DNA from: Taeniopygia guttata
Lineage: Eukaryota; Chordata; Aves; Passeriformes; Estrildidae
Assembly: GCF_048771995.1 (NCBI RefSeq)
Contig: NC_133028.1
Coordinates: 2,872,501-2,936,500, forward strand
DNA length: 64,000 bases
Direction: 5' to 3'
The notes beneath the pieces are model-generated. The model had not been told where the DNA came from. It ran no database searches and saw nothing but the letters and a program-made list of their open reading frames with translations. Numbering within the stretch: the stretch's first letter is position 1; each line of letters opens with the position of its first letter. Below, piece by piece: positions 51,548 to 59,100 of the stretch. The translations under genes and the position numbers were made by a program.

Positions 51548-52010
51548 CACAGAATCATGGAATGGTTTGGGTGGGAAGGGACCTTAAAGCTCATCTTGTT
51601 CCATCCCCTGCCATGGGCAGGGACACCTTCACTAGCTCAGGTTGCTCAGAGCCCCATCCAACCTGGCATTAAATACTTCCAGGGATCCAGGGGCAGCCAC
51701 AGCTTCTCCGAGCAACCTGTGCCAGGGCCTCACCACTCGCCTAGGGAAGAATTTCTTCTTAATATCTAATCTAACCATACTCTCTTTCAGTGTGCAGCTA
51801 TTCCCTCTTATCCTGTCACCCCAGACTCTTGTAAAAAGTCTCTCTCCATTTTTCTTGCCCTTCAACTACTGAGGGGCCCCCATTAGGTGTCCCCGGATCC
51901 CTCTCTCCTCCAGGCTGGACAATCCCAATTCTCCCAGCCTTTCCTCGCAGGAGAGGTGCTGCATCCCTCCCATCAACTTGGCCTCCTCTGGACTCGCTCC
52001 AAGGCAGCAA
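51548..52010 (-). mobile_element. CR1 LINE 3' fragment, one of the longest copies in the window
   Basis: Begins CACAGAATCATGGAATGGTTTGGG and continues through CCATGGGCAGGGACACC, GGGGCAGCCACAGCTTCTCC, AAGAATTTCTTCTTAATATC and finally TGGCCTCCTCTGGACTCGCTCC. It ends about 50-150 bp left of the CpG island. Confidence 0.88.
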
Positions 52011-52059
52011 ATCCAAGAGCCCCAGCCCACGATCACTTATAGAAATCACCATTCTCCCC

Positions 52060-52560
52060 ACCAAATACACCCACAAAAATACAGACGCCAACCCCCGAGT
52101 TAGCGTGGACAGGATGGGGGCAACCCAACTCCACGGACACGCGTGGGTCGCGCCCCGCGCCCCTTCCACCACCCGCACACCCCCGGGGCTCACCCGCGCC
52201 CCGTCCCCGCTCACCTGCGGCCGCCGCTGCCTCTCCGCCTCCCGCCCAAACGGCTCCGCTGCGAGGCCGCCTCGGCCGCCCGTCACCATGGACGGCGCCG
52301 CGGGGTGGGGGGGGTCGGGGGAAAAGGGGAGGGGGATGTGAGGGAAGGGGAAGGGGTGCGGGAAGCCCCCGCCGCCCCTCGGGGCTCTCCCGGCGCTCAG
52401 CGGCGCCGCCGCCGCCGCCCGCCCGCTGCCGCCGCCATCGTGCGGCTCCGGCCCGGGGGCGGGGCCGGGGCGGGGCCATGGGCGGGGCCAGGCGGGGCCC
52501 GCCGCGGGGCGGTGCTGCCCCCTGGTGGCGCGGAGGCGGCGCTGCGCCTCCATCACCCCC
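52060..52560. promoter_or_regulatory. CpG-island promoter, probably driving a minus-strand gene
   Basis: The stretch is extremely GC- and CpG-rich, with at least four GGGCGGGGC-type GC boxes packed into about 52450-52505. Together with the minus-strand donor at 52214 it looks like a housekeeping-type promoter firing leftward. It lies about 3 kb from the MAVS island, head to head. Confidence 0.65.
52215..52500 (-). other. Putative first exon of an unidentified minus-strand gene
   Basis: On the minus strand GCCGCAG is followed by a strong donor (GTGAGC) whose first base is 52214. The only ATG shortly before it (52289) would give 25 codons ending exactly at the donor in phase 0 (MVTGGRGG...), but the Kozak context is weak. 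The exon may be entirely 5' UTR. The frame is open for about 90 codons further upstream, which in such GC-rich DNA is not evidence of coding. I recognise no downstream exon in the window, so the gene is not named. Confidence 0.4.
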
Positions 52561-52631
52561 CCAAACCCTTCAGCGAACGATTCCGCTTCCCAAAATTCCG
52601 GAGTGGGACATTCATTAACTATTAACTGTTA

Positions 52632-52636
52632 ATTAG
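52632..52636. repeat. Left target-site duplication of the solo LTR
   Basis: ATTAG is repeated exactly at 53231-53235, immediately after the other end of the LTR. Confidence 0.8.
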
Positions 52637-53230
52637 TGTTATGTGTAGTAGATATCATTTGCGCCGTTTCTAATATGATATATGTGATATTGAATATTTG
52701 TTAGAGTATACATGTTTGTATTATGATTCCCCCCCCACCCTCACAGGCGCAGGTGAGACCGGGTGTAGATTGGAAACTGATTTACAAGTAAGAAGGTACA
52801 GCTCGCCAGGAGATGGGGCATGTCTGGGGAGATACAGAAACCCCAGATGGATATCATGGAAATCCTGAGGCAGATACATGTGAACACTAAATTTCATCAA
52901 AGGATTCAACAAACTCCAGACAGTGATTTGTCCTCCCTCATCACCAAAAAGGAAAATCTTATTAACATATGGACTCTGAATAAAAGAAAAGACTGACTGC
53001 TGAAATCTTGGCCTCAGGCGGAATTTTCCCTATAAAAACCGCTTGTGCCAAGATGGAGGTGTGTGGGCAGAGAGGAAAACCTCTGCTGAGGCTGACCTCT
53101 GTTGCACACCCAGCGCCGACCCCGGGCTCGGCTCTGTTCTTTCCTCGTGGCTGGCTAGATAAAATTTGATTGTAAAATAAATATTTTATTTTTCATATTA
53201 ATTTGGCTGGACAAATTTTCATTTATAACA
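52637..53230 (+). mobile_element. Solo LTR of an endogenous retrovirus, 594 bp
   Basis: The element starts TGTTAT and ends ATAACA, a perfect terminal inverted repeat, and is flanked by identical 5-bp copies ATTAG (52632-52636 and 53231-53235). Inside are a TATA box (TATAAAAA, 53031-53038) and an AATAAA signal (53176-53181), in the order expected for U3-R-U5 on the plus strand. No internal retroviral genes adjoin it, so it is a solo LTR left by recombination. A 5-bp target duplication is usual for ERVL-like elements, an inference not tested by alignment. Confidence 0.88.
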
Positions 53231-53235
53231 ATTAG
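53231..53235. repeat. Right target-site duplication of the solo LTR
   Basis: ATTAG matches 52632-52636 exactly. Confidence 0.8.
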
Positions 53236-53274
53236 GGAATTAATGACAAAGGAAAAGCTTTGGTGGGATACTAC

Positions 53275-53597
53275 AGAAATGCCGGAGAGGGACTCTCAGG
53301 AAGGAGGTGCGGAGACAGAACAAGGAGTAACGTGTACAAGTTGAAACAGAGGGAATTTATATTGGATATTATTATATCCAGTTATATTGCTGTGACCACG
53401 GCGAGAACAGGAACAGGTTGCCCAGAGAAGTTGTGGATGCCCCAACACTGAAAGTTTTTAAAGCCAGGTGGGATAAGGCCTTGAGCAAAGTGGTGAAATG
53501 CAGCTTGGGATGATTAAAGTCCCTTTAAGTCCCTTCCAAACCTTTAACATTCCGTGATTCTGTGATTATGATTGTATGATTCTGCGATTCTGTGAAC
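53275..53597 (+). mobile_element. CR1 LINE 3' end with tail
   Basis: Contains AGGTTGCCCAGAGAAGTTGTGG and CCCTTCCAAACC, then ends in several ATTCTGTGA-like tail units (53560-53597). Confidence 0.8.
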
Positions 53598-53747
53598 ACA
53601 AATTACTGGGTGCAACTGAGTGGCTTTTTTTTTTTTTTTTATGAGGTAAGTTTTATCATTATAATGATTTCTTAATTAGAAACAACCCAGAAATATGATC
53701 TTTTTTTATGATTTAGAATGAGACAAGCTGGCTTCAATTAAATATAA

Positions 53748-53905
53748 TCACAGAATGGTTTGGGTGGGAAGGGACCTTAAAGACCATCTCATTCCACACA
53801 CATGGGCAGGGACAACTTTCCACTATCCCAGGTTGCTCCAAGCCCCATCACCTGTGACCTCGGACACTTCCAGGGATGAGGCTTTTCTGGACAAACTGTG
53901 CCACT
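53748..53905 (-). mobile_element. CR1 LINE 3' end
   Basis: Starts with the reversed 3' end (ATCACAGAATGGTTTGGG...) and runs through GGGACCTTAAAGACCATCT and CCCAGGTTGCTCCAAGCCCC. The right part is degraded. Confidence 0.8.
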
Positions 53906-53934
53906 GCTCACATGAAGGACCATATTCCAGCTCC

Positions 53935-54107
53935 CAGAATCCCAGAAAACTGATGTTCAAAGGGATGTCTGGAGATCTCCCAGTCCAACCCCCTGTCAAG
54001 GCAGTGTCACCTGGAGCAGGTGACACAGGAATGTGTCCAGGTGGGTTTGGAATGTCTCCAGAGAGGGAGACTCCACACCCTGCCTGGGCAGCCGTTCCAG
54101 TGCCTCC
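53935..54107 (-). mobile_element. CR1 LINE 3' fragment
   Basis: On the plus strand it reads CCAGAATCCCAG at the reversed 3' end, then TCCAACCCCCTG, GAGGGAGACTCCACACCCTGCC and TGGGCAGCCGTTCCAGTGCC. Cut off on the right by the duplicated segment. Confidence 0.65.
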
Positions 54108-54491
54108 AGGTAACAAGCAACAGGATGAAAAGAAAATTGTTTCATGCGAGGTTTAGATTGGATTGTAGGGAAAATTTCTTTTTGGAACAGGTTTTCAAGC
54201 ACTGGAAAAAGCTGTCCAGGCCAGTGATGGTCAGCATCCCTGGAGAGATTTAGAAGTCATTTGGATGTGGCATTTGGGGATATGGGTTAATGGTGGCCTT
54301 GTCAGTGCTGGGGGAATGGTTGGAATGGAATGGAATGGAGTGGAATAGAATATAATAGAATAGAATATTTTGTTTGGAAGGAACTCACAACAATAATTTC
54401 ATCCATCTGCATTTTAATTTTGTTTTGTCAGTGGAGCAGCTTTGGGGTGTGAAACTTCTCCTGTTCCCCTAGTTTTCAGACATCTTTGTAT
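54106..54491 (+). repeat. Direct duplication, copy A (upstream of MAVS)
   Basis: Nearly identical to 58226-58597 in the same orientation. It comprises the end of a CR1 element, its tail (expanded here to a GGAAT/GAATA run) and about 120 bp of unique DNA after the tail, ending TCTTTGTAT in both copies. Its left edge switches abruptly out of an opposite-strand CR1 fragment at a shared CCAGG. Confidence 0.85.
54325..54366. repeat. GGAAT/GAATA microsatellite forming a CR1 tail
   Basis: GGAATGGAATGGAATGG grades into GAATAGAAT. It is the tail of the CR1 inside duplication copy A, longer than in copy B. Confidence 0.85.
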
Positions 54492-54509
54492 TATTCCTTG
54501 TCCGATCGC

Positions 54510-54625
54510 TGGGCATCACTGGAAAGAGTCTGGCACCATCCTGTGACCTTCTGCTTGGAGATATTTTTATGGATTGGTGAGATGGCCTCGGAGTCTCCTC
54601 TTCTCCAGGCTCAGCAGACCCTGCT
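54510..54625 (-). mobile_element. CR1 LINE fragment
   Basis: The reverse complement carries CR1 internal motifs. On the plus strand these read AGTCTGGCACCATCCTGTGACC and TCTCCTCTTCTCCAGGCTCAGCAGACC. Confidence 0.6.
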
Positions 54626-54769
54626 GCCACAGTGTCCCCTGGCAGAGGGGGACACTGTCCCCAGGCTGGCCACGCTCCGGGATCTCCGCTCCCGCTGTCC
54701 CGAGGGACTGACTGGGAACCTGTCCATGCTCCCGGTTGTGAATTTGGGGTCCCAAATTGGGCAACTCCC

Positions 54770-55345
54770 TGCCAGGGGAGCCCTCCTGGAGCAGTTCTGT
54801 GTCAGGAAAAGCAGAAACTCAGGACTTTTTCAGTCTTCATCTTCTGTTTATTGTTACCTTACCAAAACTTCAGCACGCTGTCTGTGCCCAGACCTTGCAT
54901 GCGTGAAAACAGCACAAAAGCGGCCAACAACCTCGTGCTGCGAGGCCTTTTTAAGTCTAATCAAAAATTAAGAAGAGACACCTAGATTATTTTCCTTTCT
55001 AACCCGATAACTGACCCCTAAAGACCCACAATACAGATTTTTTTCTACCTGATTACAAGATACCACCTAAATCCAAGAAGGAAGAGGAAGAAGAGAGAAG
55101 AGAAGAATTTGAGACAACACCCTATATCCTCCATCTTGAACCCATCCATAACATACTAAAAATCCTAACACCTAAATTCCTCACCCATGTGACACGCTAA
55201 ATTAATCTCTACAATCTATTTCACACTTTTGTGGTTTCTAGTTTACCTTGAGGCATTGGAAGCTTTCTCCACGAACGAGGGTCACGGTCAGAGCTCGCTG
55301 AGGGTCAGAACCCCTCAGGGCAGACAAGGGGATATCCCCTGAGGT
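54770..55345 (-). mobile_element. Possible minus-strand endogenous retroviral LTR next to the MAVS promoter
   Basis: Read on the minus strand, this non-CR1 stretch has a TATA-like CTTAAAAAGG (about 54946-54955) about 100 bp ahead of an AATAAA (plus-strand TTTATT at 54847-54852), the spacing expected for a short R region. I could not find matching TG...CA ends or a target duplication, so the borders are rough and the call tentative. No retroviral gene fragment is evident beside it. Confidence 0.35.
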
Positions 55346-55364
55346 GATCCCACCCCCTGTCAAT

Positions 55365-55660
55365 CACGGTGACTGACGTGCGCCACAGCCAATCAGCGGC
55401 GGCCGCGACGCGAGGGGGCGGGGCCGTGGCGGCGGCGGGCGCGCGGCGGCGGCGGGCGCAGGTGAGGGGCCGTGAGGGGCCGTGAGGGCGGCGGGGAGGG
55501 GACAGCGGGACAGCACCGACCCCCATGGCCACCACAGCCCCCGCTGCCACCCCCGGCCGCTCTGCCAGGGGGATCTGCCAGCGGAGAACTTCCCGGAGAT
55601 CCCCCGGGGGTTGAAGGTCGCGCTGAGGGCGGCGCGGCCCTCATGGTGTGGGCGCTCCTG
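55365..55660 (+). promoter_or_regulatory. MAVS CpG-island promoter
   Basis: GC- and CpG-rich DNA begins abruptly here after AT-richer repeat DNA. TGACGTG (55374-55380) fits a CRE/ATF half-site, and CCAAT in the context AGCCAATCAGCG (55389-55393) fits an NF-Y box. A GGGGCGGGG GC box follows at about 55415. There is no TATA box, as usual for such island promoters. The placement upstream of the MAVS 5' UTR supports the role. Confidence 0.7.
55404..55461 (+). other. MAVS: Probable non-coding first exon of MAVS
   Basis: Within the CpG island, GCGCAG is followed by a strong donor (GTGAGG) at 55462. The next acceptor in the right place is at 56033, just ahead of the MAVS start codon. The 3' border is supported by the donor. 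The 5' end (transcription start) is a guess, placed shortly after the CCAAT box. Confidence 0.5.
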
Positions 55661-56046
55661 CGGGCCGCTGTTCCCTGTGGAAGGAGCTCTGTGCCTTCCC
55701 CTTTGGTTTTTACATTGCTTGTGCGGGATTACAGCCGTGGCTCCTGGCGCTTGTCTTGGCCGTGTCGCCTGTTTTTCCTTTTTTTCCTGTTTTTCCCAAC
55801 CCGCCGGGCGAATCCAGACAAGCAGAGTGGGAATAAACACGGCGTGGGCGATGGTGGAAAAAGAAGCGAGGTGTGGAAGTGAAGCTGAGCGTTGAACTTA
55901 AAGCCGAGCGAACTTAGTGCGCGTGGTTTCCGACAGGATTTCTCCTGTCTCATCATGGCAGTGTTTGTGCCTGTGAGACAGTCCGAGGCTCACCAGCAGC
56001 CTCTGCTCACCCGAGCTCTCTGTCCCCCTGCAGGTGCTGAGCCAGG

Positions 56047-56163
56047 ATGGGTTTGGCTGAGGACAAAGTGTACACCCACATTACGAGAAACCTCAAGAAA
56101 TTCGGGACTATCCGAGTGGCGTCGCTGGCCGATTCCCTGACCTGCCTGGTCGATTCTGACAGA
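56047..56163 (+). CDS. MAVS: MAVS coding exon 1 (first half of the CARD)
   Basis: The exon encodes residues 1-39, starting MGLAEDKVYTHI. It ends at a complete Arg codon followed by the donor GTAATT. The preceding acceptor (CCCCCTGCAG) ends at 56033, so this exon carries 13 nt of 5' UTR (56034-56046). The intron after it is only 110 bp. Confidence 0.92.
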
Positions 56164-59100
56164 GTAATTTCCTATTTTCCTGAGCTCTGCCAGGCTCCTT
56201 CCCCCATGGCAGCATGGAGTTATCTTACCTCTAAGCCACACCCTCTCTTAGATACCGTGTGTGTTTTTCCTAGGATGAACTCCTCGCCCGGGAGGAGACA
56301 CGGGGCAACCAGGCAGCCGTCTTTAGGTTCTATCAGCACCTGAGGTGCCGGAAGGGCTGGGTGCAGGATCTCATCCAGGCACTGCACCAGAATAACGCGG
56401 GGCACTTGGCTGATGAGCTGCAGGAAGTCTATGATACCTGGCAACCTCGACCTCGTATGTAGCCTCATCCTTCCTGGGTGTGCTCTGTGGGGTGCTGGAG
56501 TGGGGACATGAAGTTATCTCTGTCTCTGCCTTGGCTTCCCAGGAGGTGTGTGTAACTGTCCCAGGGATGTCCTTCACTGTGTGACATGTCTGAGGATGAT
56601 GGGTCCGTGTTTGAAGATGCTTGGGTTGGTGGTAGGCTGGGGTTCTCACCTGAGGGAAGATGGAAAGATGAACAAAGGGGTGCTGTGGGCTTGGCTGATG
56701 TGGGGACAGAGCAGGGACACACACAGGGCTGCCTCAGCCCCACAATTATCCTCTGCTTCCTCAGTTTTTTCCACAATGATCTGCCTGTCTCTTCCAGGTT
56801 CCTCAGCTCCTGCTGCTGCCTCCTCCCTTCCCAGTGATGCCCATCCCACTGCCTTCTCCATCAATGCCCAGACACCACCCCGGGGGCCAAATCCCGCCCC
56901 TTTGGCTGGGCAGCCACGCCCAGACCTGACCACTGGTGACCATCCACCCGTCCTGCCCAGTGCTGCCACCACCACAAGCACAGAGCTGGAGGCCAGAATG
57001 CCGGTGCAGGAATCGGTGAGCAGGGCACACGTTGGATGGGGACACCAAGATCCCTTTTGGACCTTTTCATTGGGTTTGGGGAGCCTGTGGTAGGGCCAGG
57101 CTCCTTCAGGGCCACCCCGAGCAGCTGCTCGCTTCTGATCTCTGCTGCATCTGGTAATTTACTGCAGATATTTTGGCCCTGTAACTGCTCCCTCTCATGT
57201 CTCCCTCCATGGGGGCAGTGCAGGCTCTGCTTTGCCACCAATCCAGGCTTCTCTCCACAACCCCAGACGCTTGGGTGGGTCCCAAAGAGAGACCCCAGAC
57301 CCCATTCATAACCAGCCTTGCAGGGGTCACTGCTCAGGCTTTGGAACACCCCTGTGGTCCCAAACCCCCTCATCCCAGTGGTTTAACACAACCCATTTCC
57401 TTCCAGCTCCCCAAAAAACTCCCAGAGCAAGAGAATCCCCGGCCGGTTCCACCTGGGAGCAAAGTCCACAGCGGAGTGAGCGGCGGGCACAGTGGAGAGG
57501 GGAATCTCTCGCACCCCTCCGGGACCGTGCCGGTGTCAGCGGGGACACCAGGGGTGGCCGTGCCACCGGCCGTGTCCCCAGAGCAGAGCCGGGACTGGCT
57601 GAGCCGCCGGCCGGTGTGTGTGGACAACGGGTTTTTTGGGAATGCCAACCACCTGCACCGCGGCACGCCGGGCCTGGCCGTGGGCAGGTCTGTTCCATCG
57701 AGGGATGCAGGTGCCACTCAGAGCCCTGGGCAGGCCAGGAATGAGCCCGAAGAGAGCTCGGATATCTTCACAGAGTCATCACCAAGGCTGGAGGGAGCCA
57801 CTCGTGGTGTGGGGCAGCAGCCCCCAAACTCAGTGCCAAAAAAGCAGCCTGTGCCAAGCTCTGGGCATGGTGAACCCACGGGCAGCTTCGTGGATGTGCG
57901 CAGCCCCCTCCTCATTCAGAAGCAGTTTGATGTGGAGAAGAAGCGGGTTGGGATGCTGCAAGAGCAACCAGGGAGTGGAGGTGGGTTTCCCTCCTGGCAG
58001 AACCTGGCAGCCACTAGCGAGCAGGAGAGCTGCTGAGAACCCCTCACTGCAAGAAACTGGGATGGGAATGTAACTGGGAGGGCTCTAGAGCATAAGTCTG
58101 ATGAGGAGCAGCTCTGAGAAGCTCTGAGAGCTCATTCTGGAGAAAAGGAGGTTCGGGGGAGACCTTCTTACTCTCTACAACTCCCTGACAGGAGGGTGGA
58201 GCAAGGTGAGGACTGGGCTCTGCTCCCAGGTAACAAGCAACAGGATGAAGGGAAAATTGTTTCATGGGAGGTTTAGATTGGATTGTAGGGAAAATTTCTT
58301 TTTGGAAGAGGTTGTCAAGCCCTGGAAAAAGCTGTCCAGGCCAGTGATGGTCAGCATCCCTGGAGAGATTCAGAAGCTATTTGGATGTGGCATTTGGGGA
58401 TGTGGGTTAATGGTGGCCTTGGCAGTGCTGGGGAAATGGTTAGAATAGAATAGAATAGAAATTGAATAGAATATTTCATTTGGAAGGAACCCAGAACAAT
58501 CATTTCATCCATCTGCATTTTAATTTTGTTTTGTCAGTGGAGCAGCTTTGGGGTGTTAAACTTCTCCCCTTCCCCTAGTTTTCAGAGATCTTTGTATCCT
58601 GAATGTGGGGGAGTTTTAGCATTTCCTACCTGTGAGCATCATAGAATCAGGATAAAGCCCTGACCTCCAGGGTCTCGGAGTGGGGAAAAAAGACATCCAG
58701 CCCTCCCAGCCCTTTCCCCTCTGCCATGTGGGGTCAGCACCTCCTGGCTGGGTGGACATGGAGTTTCAGGAGCCTTAAAATCCTCTGATTGCCTTGGTGC
58801 TCTCCAGCCCTGCAGCCCACCCTGCATGAGTTACGTGCAGCTGCAGGGAAAGCTCAGGTGCCACAGCAGAGCCAGAGTCAGGGCACTGGGTCCTGCTCCC
58901 TGTGCCACCCCCTCAGCTTGGGGACTGTCCTGTCACAACTTGCCTGAGGAAGAGCAAATCTCACCTTTAGGCCCCCTGGTTAACACAACATGCTTTATTT
59001 TCTCCCTGACAGGTGCTTTGATGGAAAAAACTACGCTGGGTGCTACCCCTGTGCCCAGAGACACTCTCCCATCCCGTGACACCTCGGTGAGGTCTCTTAC

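Noticed and set aside
1..52000. Coding exons of PANK2, AP5S1, CDC25B or RNF24
   Set aside because: These neighbours of mammalian MAVS were looked for by their recognisable motifs and not seen. Very short exons could be missed by eye.
51816..52556. 246-codon minus-strand open frame through the CpG island
   Set aside because: It reads straight through a strong splice donor at 52214 and into an antisense CR1. The Ala/Pro/Gly/Arg composition is what GC-rich DNA gives in any frame.
52143..52625. 160-codon plus-strand frame in the same island
   Set aside because: Composition artefact of the CpG island. No splice or start context of its own and no recognisable domain.
55364..55895. Several 80-158-codon frames on both strands across the MAVS CpG island
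   Set aside because: They overlap promoter, non-coding exon and intron 1 of MAVS. None joins in frame with the CARD exons.
57197..57406. Upstream extension of MAVS exon 4 as coding (open frame from 57197)
   Set aside because: The open frame is intronic read-through. A good acceptor at 57405-57406 joins exon 3 in frame.
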